Positions 27,477 to 35,511 of a stretch of DNA of 64,000 nt are shown one piece after another. Where the stretch lies: NCBI RefSeq assembly GCF_001647085.1, contig NZ_CP015520.1:1-64000 (forward strand). The letters are read 5' to 3'. The notes beneath the pieces are model-generated. The model ran no database searches and had not been told where the DNA came from. It was given only the letters and a program-made list of their open reading frames with translations. The DNA comes from Thermococcus piezophilus (GTDB lineage: Archaea; Methanobacteriota_B; Thermococci; Thermococcales; Thermococcaceae). The translations under genes were made by a program, and so were the position numbers. How positions within the stretch are numbered: position 1 is the stretch's first letter; every line of letters starts with the position of its first letter.

Positions 27477-27875
27477 ATGAAGTGCCTGAAGGTTGCCTTT
27501 GGGATGGAGAACGACGAGACGCTCATCGATGCTCACTACGGCGATTCTGAGTTCTTCGCCATCTACGAGGTCTGTGAAGACGGGAGCGTCAAGCTCCTTG
27601 AAAAGCGTCCCAACAAGGCAAAAGATATAAAAGAGCACAACGAAGGGCACGGCGACCCGAGGAAGGCTAAAGCGATAGTGGGCCAGCTAATGGATGTTGA
27701 CGTTCTAGCTGCATTCAGGATGGGACCGAACTTTCTGAGGATAAGAGATGAGAGCGACAAGGTAGCCTTCTTCACGAGGACGAGGGATTTGAAGCTCGCC
27801 CTCCAGAGGGTTGCCGAGAACTTCAATGACCTCTGGGAGCAGGTGCGGGAAAAGAAAGCCAAGACGGGAGGATGA
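27477..27875 (+). CDS. NifX/NafY-like FeMo-cofactor-binding-domain protein (ORP-like module)
   Basis: The 132-residue protein has the dinitrogenase Fe-Mo cofactor domain: VAFGMENDETLIDAHYGDSE at the start, where a cluster-binding protein senses its ligand, followed by alternating strands and helices. It is the most divergent of the three such proteins here and has a basic tail. It is divergently transcribed from the two ferredoxin-ATPases and shares their operator region. Confidence 0.72.
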   Translation: MKCLKVAFGMENDETLIDAHYGDSEFFAIYEVCEDGSVKLLEKRPNKAKDIKEHNEGHGDPRKAKAIVGQLMDVDVLAAFRMGPNFLRIRDESDKVAFFTRTRDLKLALQRVAENFNDLWEQVREKKAKTGG

Positions 27876-27898
27876 GCTTCCGGGGATAGCCCCAAGGG

Positions 27899-28304
27899 TC
27901 GAAAAAATTGTCCTCTCCTACGAGGCCCTCGCGCTTTTCCTCGATTTTCCCCTAAACCCTCTGACGGTTAAGTGCTACGTCGTAGGCCTGACCGCTTTCC
28001 TCATTGGGGATTTCCCTATGGCTCCTCCGCTACCCCCAAATCAGAAGGGCATGAAATGGAAAAGCTCCTGACTTCGGGCTGCTATTCTAGGGTCAGACAT
28101 TCAATATACTCCATTTGGGGTTTCTTTATCGTTCCGGGATTTTCGCTGATGCTTGCAGAACCTCCACCCTTACAGTTCATATATCATATTTGGCTCGCTG
28201 TGGTGAGATTAATATGTGAGGAGGAGAAGGAAATAGAGGAGCGGTTCGGGAATGAGTGGAGAGAGTACACATCAAGAACGCCCAGGTTCATACCGCGGAT
28301 TTAA
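27899..28304 (+). pseudogene. isoprenylcysteine/phospholipid methyltransferase-like membrane protein, broken
   Basis: The C-terminal half is readable from about 28050: LLTSGCYSRVRHSIYSIWGF, then EEEKEIEERFGNEWREYTSR and RFIP, the pattern of the ICMT/PEMT family (GxYxxVRHPxY, then a charged FGxEWxEY tail). The upstream part (VEKIVLSYEALALFLDFPL) is in another frame, so at least one frameshift occurs near 28020-28060. No clear start codon or ribosome binding site remains. The His-Pro of the family reads His-Ser here. Confidence 0.62.
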
Positions 28305-28307
28305 ACT

Positions 28308-28442
28308 CCTGCCAGTTCACCTCTACGTCCTGCTCCACCTGGGAGGGCTGGGGTTGACTACACCAAGATAATGGCCAGGATGACAGAGCTCGACGTTCAG
28401 ACGATTAACGATGCCATAAAAGACCTCATAGAGCTTGGGCTT
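28308..28442 (+). pseudogene. 5' fragment of a DUF2250-like gene
   Basis: Read across one frameshift the strand gives [16 protein letters not shown], then [20 protein letters not shown] and IKDLIELG, which I recognise as the winged-helix start of DUF2250 proteins. It ends abruptly at about 28431-28442, where the opposite strand becomes the coding strand of an ABC ATPase. The rest of the gene appears to have been deleted. Confidence 0.5.
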
Positions 28443-28890
28443 AACGACGAGAGCCCTCGCTATCACCGCCCTCTGCTGCTCGCCGCCACTCAGTGTAGTG
28501 GGCCTCCTGTGGATGAGGTGGTCTATGCCGAGGAGCTTAGCGATGTGGTGAACCTCCTCCCTGATCTTCTCCTTATCTTTCATACGCTTCCTTAATCCAT
28601 GACTATGTTGTCATAGACGCTCATGTGCGGAGAGAGAACGTAGTCCTGATAGACCACGCTGATTCCTCCTCTCTCTAGAGGCAACTCCGTTATGTCCAGC
28701 CCTTCAAGGATTATCTGTCCCTTTTGTGGCTTATAGAAGCCCGCTATTGTCTCCAGGAGTATGGACTTCCCGCTGCCCGTGGGCCCGATTACAGTGACGT
28801 ACTCCCCCGTTCAATATCCAGAGAAACGTCCTCGAGCCTGAACTTTCCCAAGTCGTGCTCAGTTCCCTGATTTCAAGGAACACAGGTACC
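28431..28890 (-). pseudogene. ATP-binding subunit of a molybdate/tungstate-type ABC transporter, broken and truncated
   Basis: On the minus strand the pieces are LEIRELSTTW (start), a P-loop region GPTGSGKS (near 28775), [18 protein letters not shown] and the ABC signature [15 protein letters not shown] (near 28475). They fall in different frames, so several indels are present. The protein stops after VVKPK; the Walker B and the rest are missing because the gene is fused to a DUF2250 fragment. It was the third gene after the binding protein and permease. Confidence 0.82.
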
Positions 28891-29657
28891 ACCCCCAGCT
28901 TTTCGAAAGCAAGAATGGCGAGGAAGGACCCCACTATCAGCAATATGCCACTCGTTATGGCCATCCCTATGTTGCCGTAGGAGCTGTTCAGGTAGAGAGT
29001 CACGGGCAGTATCTCGTGTTCATGTAAGAGCCGCCAGCAAGGATGAGCACGGACCCAAGGCTCCCATGCACCTCGCGAAGGTTATTATGGTAGAAGTAAA
29101 GAGGCCGTTCTTCGCCAGGGGGAGCGTGACGTTTCTAAACGTCTCGAACTCGCGTAGCCGAGGCTCCTAGAGACGAGCTCGTACCTAAAGCTTACCGATT
29201 CAAAGGTTGAGTAGGCTATCCTGGTGGCGTAGGGCAGGGCGGTGAATATCTGGACCACCACGATGCCGAGCTTGGTGAAGACAACTTTAATTCCAAGGCT
29301 CTGAAATGCCTCCCCAACGAGGGTCCTGCCAAAGAGGAGAAGCAGGGCGAGCTCCAGAACCAGCTCTGGAAATGCCATGGAGAGGTCAAGTATCGACTTG
29401 ACAACGCTCTTCCCAGGGAAGGAGAACCTCAAAAGGGCGTATCCTATGGGGATGGCAATGAACATGACGATGACCGTAGAGATGGAAGCCGTCAGAAGGG
29501 ACAGCTTGAGGGAGAAGATCATCTCCTCGGATTTCAGAGCTTCTAATATATCCTCTGGGCCCGGAACAACGAAGAGGGCCACTATGGCCATGAAAAGGAA
29601 GGGGGTAAAAAGGAGGGAAACAGCAATGCAGAGCCCCCTGAAGTTCAGCCCTGCCAT
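28880..29657 (-). pseudogene. permease subunit of a molybdate/tungstate-type ABC transporter, broken
   Basis: ATG 29657 overlaps the end of the binding-protein gene. Membrane segments are clear (VSLLFTPFLFMAIVALFVV; LSMAFPELVLELALLLLFGR), with the inner-membrane EAA-like region ALPYATRIAYSTFES. The frame is lost near 29165 and the last membrane segments (NIGMAITSGILLIVGSFLAI) reappear near 28960 in another frame. Two or more frameshifts, so nonfunctional as written. Confidence 0.82.
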
Positions 29658-30460
29658 GGCCTGAACCCCCACTTCTCAAGACCTCTGCGTGGTTCGCTAT
29701 GAATTCGTTGAAGGCCTTTGCCACCTCCAGGTGCCTGTCATTTTCAGCGCAGGTCGTCACGGCAGTTGGAATGGTCTTTATGATGTTCTGCTCCGGTGGA
29801 ATCTGGATGACCTCGATCTTGCCCTTTGCCTGTGCCCACGTTGTCATGTCCTCCCAGATTATCGCCGCATCTGCCTGCCCAGTGGTGATGTAAATGAGCA
29901 GCTGATTGACCGTTGGCGTAAAAGTCACGACGTTCCTGCTCACGTTCTCCCAGAGGCCGTTATTCTCGAGGATTTTCTTCGCAACTTTGCCTATGGCACA
30001 GGCCTTCGGGTCGCCGAGGACAACCCTAACGCCGGGCTTTGCCAAGTCCTCAAGAGATTGTATCCCTTTGGGGTTTCCGGCTGGAACCGCTATGACCGAA
30101 CGTGCAGGGTGACGTTTCTCAATGTGTCGCTCAGAACGTAGCCCTTCTCTATGCCGACCTGGGTGTAGTCCCAGGCGCTGGGGATAAAGACGTCGCAGCC
30201 GCACGTGGTCTGCAGAATCCCAAAAATCTCGCTGCTCCCACCATAGTGGACTCGACCTCTGCCCCAGTTTCGTTCTCAAACATTCCTATCAGCTCGTTCA
30301 TGGGCTTCATCAAGCCCGCTCCAGAACAGATGACGAGGGTTTTACCCTCAAACTTTTTCGTGCTTGTGCTCGTATTGTCCACCTTTTCGCTAATGCAGAC
30401 ACCTGAAACCACTCCCAGGATTAGGAGTTCACTCAGGAGTAACGCCAAGCGCTCCTTCAC
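29645..30460 (-). pseudogene. periplasmic molybdate/tungstate-binding protein-like gene, broken
   Basis: GTG 30460 begins a lipoprotein-like signal (LALLLSELLILGVVSGVCIS), then the ModA/WtpA-like opening GKTLVICSGAGLMKPMNELI. The frame breaks near 30230-30240 and again near 30120; then VIAVPAGNPKGIQSLEDLAK and TGQADAAIIWEDMTTW follow. A last shift near 29680 restores the normal end (EKWGFRPWQG) at 29645. This was an anion-binding protein, probably for molybdate or tungstate. Confidence 0.82.
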
Positions 30461-30564
30461 GGAAACCACCGCGTGATACACAGGTTTGGGAGAATTTAAA
30501 CATTTTAGGTAAACAATTTCACTAAAGTTAAATGATTTTCTTTGCAAAAAACCCCTCGCAAGGA

Positions 30565-30605
30565 TTAGGGTGACCGAAAAGTTTATAATTGTGTGCATAT
30601 GCACA
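30565..30605 (+). promoter_or_regulatory. composite promoter with two palindromic operators, like 27422-27465
   Basis: TTAGG-GTGA-CCGAA (30565-30578), then AAAGTTTATAATT, then the perfect palindrome TGTGCATATGCACA (30592-30605). The order, spacing (13 against 14 bases) and TATA context match the promoter at 27422-27465. The second palindrome falls between TATA and the expected start of the 30642 gene. The transcript leader carries the strong site GGAGGTGAT. Confidence 0.72.
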
Positions 30606-30641
30606 AATACGTGAAGAACGAATAGTGTGGAGGTGATAAGT

Positions 30642-31190
30642 ATGAGGATTGCGATACCCACCAACGGTGGAGGGCTTGAAGACACGGTCGCCCCTGTCTT
30701 CGCAAGGGCTCCGGCTTTCCTCATAGCAGACGTTGACGAGAACGGCAACATCACGAACAGCAAGGTCATCCAGAACGGTACAGCCATGGCCGGCGGTGGA
30801 GCCGGGCCGATGGCAGTGCAGACCCTCATCAACGAGGGCGTTGAGGCGGTTATAGCGCCACAGGTCGGACCAAATGCGCTCGGTGCCATTCAGGCAGCAG
30901 GAATAAAGCTCTATCAGGTATCCCCAGGAACTCCAGTTGAAGAGGCCATAAAGGCCATTGCCAGTGGAAGTGCTAGCCAGTTCGGCGCTCCTGCTCCAGT
31001 TGTCCCAGCCAGAGCTTACGGACCAGCCTACCCGGTCTACCCCGCTTACGGCTTTGGATGGGGCCGTGGCCGCAGTTGGGGCCGTGGCTGGGGAAGAGGT
31101 GGCAGAGGCTGGGGAGCTCGCCTGGGCTACTGCCCATGGACGGGCCGGCCAAGCAGGAAAACCCCCCGCTGGCTCTACGGCTGGTGGTGA
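30642..31190 (+). CDS. NifX-like FeMo-co-binding-domain protein with Gly/Arg/Trp-rich tail
   Basis: The 182-residue protein opens MRIAIPTNGGGLEDTVAPVF, the typical NifX/NifB-C ligand-binding start, and has GAGPMAVQTLINEGVEAVI. After residue 120 comes a Pro/Tyr-rich linker and a tail of repeated GWGRG/GRGWG units ending in WLYGWW. The domain fold resembles the Desulfovibrio ORP, which carries a Mo-Cu sulfide cluster. Cysteines are nearly absent (one near the end), so any metal cluster would not be held by a Cys motif. Confidence 0.82.
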   Translation: MRIAIPTNGGGLEDTVAPVFARAPAFLIADVDENGNITNSKVIQNGTAMAGGGAGPMAVQTLINEGVEAVIAPQVGPNALGAIQAAGIKLYQVSPGTPVEEAIKAIASGSASQFGAPAPVVPARAYGPAYPVYPAYGFGWGRGRSWGRGWGRGGRGWGARLGYCPWTGRPSRKTPRWLYGWW

Positions 31191-31226
31191 GGCCTTTTTC
31201 TTTATTCTACCTTGGAGGTATGGTAG

Positions 31227-31445
31227 ATGCCGAGGGGAATGGGCAGGGGATACGGTAGAGGCTTCGGCAGGAGTTATTACCTGGGACCCTTTGGCTTCTA
31301 CGGCCTGATAGACCTTCTCCTGCTGATAGGGATCCTCTACCTCCTGGTCAAGCTCTTCATAGTTGCGGCTCCCTACGCGGTTGGTCTTCTGGTTCTGCTA
31401 ATCCTGCGCGAGTTTATGAGACCAAGGTTCTGGAGGTCATTTTGA
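31227..31445 (+). CDS. small Gly/Arg-rich membrane protein of the ORP-like module
   Basis: The 72-residue protein has an N-terminal GMGRGYGRGFGRS segment, then two hydrophobic stretches (YGLIDLLLLIGILYLLVKLF and VGLLVLLILREF). GGAGGT at 31214-31219 precedes the ATG by 7 bases. Its GMGRG start resembles the tail of the NifX-like protein at 31510 and the start of DUF134 at 35512, a low-complexity feature that links these genes. Function unknown. Confidence 0.72.
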   Translation: MPRGMGRGYGRGFGRSYYLGPFGFYGLIDLLLLIGILYLLVKLFIVAAPYAVGLLVLLILREFMRPRFWRSF

Positions 31446-31463
31446 ATTTATTTGAGCTTATGA

Positions 31464-31496
31464 AACTTTTTTAAATTTGGCTTTCCTAATCCTAAC
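31464..31496 (+). promoter_or_regulatory. promoter of the third NifX-like gene with CCTAA half-sites
   Basis: CTTTTTTAAATTT (31467-31479) is a good TATA box. CCTAATCCTAA at 31485-31495 contains two direct copies of the CCTAA arm that forms the palindromes at 27422 and 35953. They sit between TATA and the ribosome binding site. No TGTGCATATGCACA element is present here. Confidence 0.45.
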
Positions 31497-31509
31497 TGGA
31501 GGTGGAAAG

Positions 31510-31923
31510 ATGAGGATAGTAATCTCAACCATAAACGGAGGACTCGACGACAGGGTGAACCAAGCCTTCGGAAGGACTCCCTCTTTCACCATAGTGGACG
31601 TAGAGAACGGAGAGATAACCAACGTCCAGGTCGTCCAGAACCCGGGCTACAGCCAGCCAAGGGGAGCAGGGGTTATCGCGGCCCAGTTCTGTATTGACCA
31701 AGGTGCGGAAGTGGTAATAGCCGGACAGTTCGGGCCGAACTCCTACAACGTTCTCCAGGCTGCAGGCATAAGGATGGTCTCGGCACCTCCGACGATGACC
31801 GTCAAAGAGGCCGTTGAAGCGTTCTTCCGCGGCGAGCTTCAGGGTGCCGTGATGGGCAGAGAAGGCGGCGGAATGGGTCGTGGTATGGGACGTGGCATGG
31901 GGCACGGCAGGGGCGGCTGGTGA
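31510..31923 (+). CDS. NifX-like FeMo-co-binding-domain protein with GMGRG tail
   Basis: The 137-residue protein is a close paralogue of the 30642 product: MRIVISTINGGLDDRVNQAF at the start and VIAAQFCIDQGAEVVIAGQF in the middle. It ends in repeated GMGRG. GGAGGTGG precedes the ATG. A T-rich TATA (CTTTTTTAAATTT, near 31467) precedes it, followed by two direct CCTAA half-sites (31485-31495). Confidence 0.82.
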   Translation: MRIVISTINGGLDDRVNQAFGRTPSFTIVDVENGEITNVQVVQNPGYSQPRGAGVIAAQFCIDQGAEVVIAGQFGPNSYNVLQAAGIRMVSAPPTMTVKEAVEAFFRGELQGAVMGREGGGMGRGMGRGMGHGRGGW

Positions 31924-32392
31924 TTGAACTCTTCCCTTCCTTCATTTCCGATTTCTTAGGACATTAGCCCCCAATCGAGTCCAGCACGTGCCCAACAAGT
32001 TTAATAGCCGGAGTATTGGAATCCCCAATTGGTGGTAGGAGGAACAGAAGGCGGTGGCTCGCGGGTCTTCTTGCCCGCTCATAGCCCAAGGGGTTTTATC
32101 GCTCTACTTCTCAACCGCGACTGGTTTCCAGAGGGAACTTGTCCCCACTACCCCTTGAGCTGTGGTTTTCTTCATAACAGCGAGCGTGGAATGATCCTCA
32201 TGGGCTGGCTCTTGGCGGTGTGGGCAATGAAAACCTTCAGGGGCATTGCCATTCCCAAGTTCATCGACGTCTTGGCATCATAACGGCACTACGTGCTATC
32301 CTAACGCTCAAGCAGAATTCAGACTGACCGATACTCAAAAATGACCCGCAAACCCTCTATTCCTTCCCCACGAGGGTTTTCTGGTGATCCCT
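31924..32392. other. intergenic region without a supported gene
   Basis: About 470 bases between the third NifX-like gene and a broken SDR gene. An open frame of 84 codons (32029-32283) has no ribosome binding site and no recognisable product. I see no repeat, RNA gene or operator here. Confidence 0.4.
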
Positions 32393-33152
32393 ATGCTGGG
32401 CATAGACCTTTCTGGAAAGCTTGCCTTTACAACAGCCTCAAGCAAGAGAATAGGCTTCGGCGTTGCGAGGGTCTTGCCAAGGCAGGAGCTGACGTGATAC
32501 TACTCTCTAGGAGCGAGGAGAGCCTGAAGAGGGCGAAAGAGAAGATAAAGGCCGAGAGCGACGTTAGTGTTAAGTACATAGTGGCCGACCTCACGAAGAT
32601 AGAGGATCTCGAGAGAACGGTAAAAGAGCTTGGAAACATAGGAGAGCCAAAGATATTCTTCTCCATAGGCGGCCCAAAGCCCGGCTACTTCATGGAGATG
32701 GAAATGGTGGACTGGGAAGGAGCTATTAGGCTCTCCTCTATCTAGCAGTCTATCCCACCAAGGCTCTAGTCCCGACGATGGAAAGGAAGGGCTACGGAAG
32801 GATAGTATACTTGACAAGTGTGGCTATAAAGGAGCCCATATCCAACATAGCCTTGAGCAACGTGGTGAGGATTTCCATGGCGGTCTTGTGAGGACTCTGG
32901 CGAAGGAACTCGGGCCGAAGGGGACAACGGTGAACGGCATAATGCCTGGAATAATAAGGACGGACAAGATAATCCAGCTCGCCCATGACAGGGCGAAGAG
33001 GGAAGGAAAGACTGTGAAGGAGGTCCTCCATGAGTATGCGAAGCCAATACCTCTGGAAAGGCTCGGCGAGCCCGAGGAGATAAGCTACCTAGTTGCCCTC
33101 CTCGCAAGCGAGTTTTTCAGTCGACGGTGGAAGGTTGAGCTCGGTGTTTTGA
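32393..33152 (+). pseudogene. short-chain dehydrogenase/reductase, broken
   Basis: ATG 32393 starts LGIDLSGKLAFTTASSKRIG, an SDR opening with the normal Gly-rich loop changed to a Ser/Lys form. Frames change near 32475, 32725 and 32888. Recognisable parts are ADVILLSRSEESLKRAKEKI, PKIFFSIGGPKPG, KGYGRIVYLTSVAIKEP and TVNGIMPGIIRTDKI. The typical end VDGGRLSSVF returns at 33123-33152 after a further shift and a small deletion. Not functional as written. Confidence 0.82.
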
Positions 33153-33295
33153 GAAGCGCTCTTCAGTATGCCTTTCTAGAATACAACACTCTCTTAAAGA
33201 ACTTTTATTGTTTGGGCGGTATATCCTAAACGACGGGAGAGTGCGAATATCTCGTTGATTGGGTCGGCAAAATTTACAGATCATCCATAGAGGAA

Positions 33296-33758
33296 AAATT
33301 TGCTCAGAAAAGACATCACCGTCGATGGTTTTATAAAGCATATAACCCAACTTGTCAAATCAATCAACGCAAAACACTTCGTAATTGATTCTATATCGCC
33401 GCTAACACTCGCATGGAAAAAATTTGACGTTAGATCGATGATGCTGAAGCTCAAGACAGCATTCTCCAACATGAACGTAACCATCCTTCTGATACGTGAA
33501 AACTCCATACGAACTCAGCAAATACCTTGTGGAGGGCTACATTGCCGATGGCATTGTAACCCTTGGTCTCAAGGAAGTAGTGGATGAGGAATGGGTAAAC
33601 TCAAACGCTATTTAGTCGTTAGAAAGATGTGTGGAACACGCCATTCGATGTACAAGTATCCATTCGAGATAACTGAAATGGAAATAATCGTATTTCCCTC
33701 GGGGAAAATCTACCAAGCAAAAGCCAACGATTTTAAAATATTAGAGCCCGATCTCTGA
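33296..33758 (+). pseudogene. C-terminal remnant of a KaiC/RadA-like ATPase
   Basis: ITVDGFIKHITQLVKSINAK, VIDSISPLTLAW and LKTAFSNMNVTILLIREN match the second half of archaeal KaiC-like proteins. The tail (KYLVEGYIADGIVTLGL; MCGTRHSMYKYPFEITEMEI) follows in other frames. The Walker A half is absent. The sequence is more A/T-rich than neighbours. It is a truncated and frameshifted relic. Confidence 0.68.
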
Positions 33759-33804
33759 CTGCAAAAATGGTAAGATATTGTTTAGGTAACTGTGAGTAGA
33801 CCCT

Positions 33805-34242
33805 TCAAAGTTGCTGAGAATTAAGGTTCTCCACACTCCAAAGCGCCAGTCCGTTTTCCTGGGGCTTCCTCTCAAGGGGCTCTCCGAGGAGTTCCTGGAT
33901 GAAGACCTCGGCGACAAAAACTTCACCCTCAACCAGGTGGCCGCCCCAGAGCCGCCCCTCGGAATCGCCGAGGGCAATGTGGATGTGGGCGAAGGACTTC
34001 TCATCCTTGAGACTTATGTTGCCCATGAGGGAGACGAGTTCATAAGTCCCTTCCAGCTCGATGATTTTGTACTCTCCTTTGCTTTCTTCAAAGTAGCCAA
34101 TCTTGGGATTCCTCAGACTCCCTATGGCACTAATGGTTCCAGTTAAGATGTTGTTCTTTCTCGCGAACTCGTTGATGAAGCCCAAAAGCTCTTCGCCCTC
34201 GGGAACCCTGAAGAGAAAGCTCCTTCCAGCGGAGAACTCCAT
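33805..34242 (-). CDS. PPC (DUF296) domain DNA-binding-like protein
   Basis: The 145-residue protein has the PPC/DUF296 pattern: FLFRVPEGEELLGFINEFAR, then TGTISAIGSLRNPKIGYFE and the metal-binding-like FAHIHIALGDSEGRLWGGHL. In plants this domain accompanies AT-hook proteins; in archaea it stands alone and its role is unknown. It is divergent from the 34297 gene. Confidence 0.85.
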   Translation of the reverse strand: MEFSAGRSFLFRVPEGEELLGFINEFARKNNILTGTISAIGSLRNPKIGYFEESKGEYKIIELEGTYELVSLMGNISLKDEKSFAHIHIALGDSEGRLWGGHLVEGEVFVAEVFIQELLGEPLERKPQENGLALWSVENLNSQQL

Positions 34243-34296
34243 ACCATCACCCCAAAGCTAATAAGCGGGGGAGCATTTTAACATTTGGGTGGTATC

Positions 34297-34854
34297 ATGG
34301 GCATTAAAGATGCCATTATGAGTATATTTCCCGAGATTCCGGAGCTTGATGACGTCGATTTCTCCCAGTACTCCACTCCATACGTGGGATTATTAACGGA
34401 GTTCGAAAGGACTGAGGAGAAGGGCCTCGTAGAGTTCCAGAAGTTCGTCGAGGAGAAAGGAGGCAGTAAGGAGGTAGTCGGAAAGTTCCTTATCTCTCTT
34501 CTCCAGTACCTGCTCATAAGGTATCGCAGGTACAAGGAAAAGGCCATGGTTGTTCCAGCGATTAAGGTGTTAGTAACCCTCAAAGGATGGCTCATCGAGA
34601 ACGGCTACGAAAGGGACTGGCTCAACATACTCCACAACTTCCTTGGCTATCTCGTGGACATGATGCCCTATCTGACCGAAAGCCAAGAGCGTGAAATGGC
34701 GGATGCATATTTGACCCTCATTTACAACTTGGCTCTTGACGCGGAGGATACGTTCGGCGAGCCATATTTCAATGATTTGAAGATAGTGGCCAAAGAGAAC
34801 CTGGAAAACCTCAGGGAGAAATATGGTATCAGCAGAGAAATAACCGAAAAGTAA
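34297..34854 (+). CDS. helical protein of unknown function
   Basis: The 185-residue acidic, helix-rich protein (IMSIFPEIPELDDVDFSQYS; LYLGY-free, with LLQYLLIRYRRYKEKAMVV) shows no domain I recognise. ATG 34297 follows GGGTGGTATC; a TTG at 34285 lies inside that site. It is divergent from the PPC gene and has no visible partner. Confidence 0.7.
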   Translation: MGIKDAIMSIFPEIPELDDVDFSQYSTPYVGLLTEFERTEEKGLVEFQKFVEEKGGSKEVVGKFLISLLQYLLIRYRRYKEKAMVVPAIKVLVTLKGWLIENGYERDWLNILHNFLGYLVDMMPYLTESQEREMADAYLTLIYNLALDAEDTFGEPYFNDLKIVAKENLENLREKYGISREITEK

Positions 34855-34946
34855 AGTTAAAGAAGAATTGCTAAGCTTTCCCTTCCTCAGTCAGCCTTCT
34901 GAAGTGCACGTACACTGCGTCATGTGATAGTTATGAATCACGACGG

Positions 34947-35405
34947 TCAACGCTCGAGAGTGACCTCCGCGTAGCTCCTTGGATCCTCCCAAATTTTCAC
35001 CTTTATCTTTCTGACGTTGTCGCCAGCTTTTTCGGCTATTCTCTCTGCAAACCACTCAGCAATACATTCAGCGGTAACGTTTCTCTTGTCCAGAATCACC
35101 GCCTCATCCTTAGGTAACTCAAGCCGCTTACCGTTCTTTTCAATGACCACAACCTTGTCAGTTTCCGTAACAACCCACTCTCTACTGACAAGGATATGGT
35201 GGTCAAGCAACTTAATTAATCCGCTTAAGTGGTTGAAGTCAAATATCATGCCGTTCTCGTTTACTTCACCCCATATCTCGACATCCACGTTGTATGTGTG
35301 GCCGTGAATCCTGAGGCACTTGCTTTCGTACGGGAGGACGAGGAAGTGGGAGCTGTCAAAATCTTTATGCCAACCTATCTTTCTTTTAATCAGACGAAAG
35401 CCCAT
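34947..35405 (-). CDS. queD: 6-pyruvoyltetrahydropterin synthase / QueD family
   Basis: The 152-residue protein has the zinc site FDSSHFL, then KCLRIHGHTYNVDVE with a catalytic Cys and two zinc His, and HHILVSREW. This family makes a pterin or the 6-carboxy-tetrahydropterin precursor of archaeosine and queuosine. ATG 35405 follows GGTGAG; a longer frame to 35585 has no support. The partner queE/queC genes are not in this window. Confidence 0.9.
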   Translation of the reverse strand: MGFRLIKRKIGWHKDFDSSHFLVLPYESKCLRIHGHTYNVDVEIWGEVNENGMIFDFNHLSGLIKLLDHHILVSREWVVTETDKVVVIEKNGKRLELPKDEAVILDKRNVTAECIAEWFAERIAEKAGDNVRKIKVKIWEDPRSYAEVTLER

Positions 35406-35490
35406 TTTTCTCACCCATCCTATATAGAAGGCACAGGTTATAATCATTACTGGAATGTATGGGACATTAGAAAAAACTATAAACGAATTC

Positions 35491-35510
35491 ACTATCATTG
35501 TGTTGATAGT
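35491..35510 (+). promoter_or_regulatory. inverted repeat directly before the DUF134 gene
   Basis: ACTATCA (35491-35497), six bases, then TGATAGT (35504-35510) form a perfect 7-base inverted repeat ending one base before the ATG at 35512. A TATA-like ACTATAAAC (about 35476-35484) lies upstream. The position suits an autoregulatory operator covering the start site, or a hairpin masking translation. Confidence 0.5.
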
Positions 35511-35511
35511 C

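Noticed and set aside
32029-32283. 84-codon open frame before the SDR pseudogene
   Set aside because: No ribosome binding site and no recognisable features; codon use looks random.
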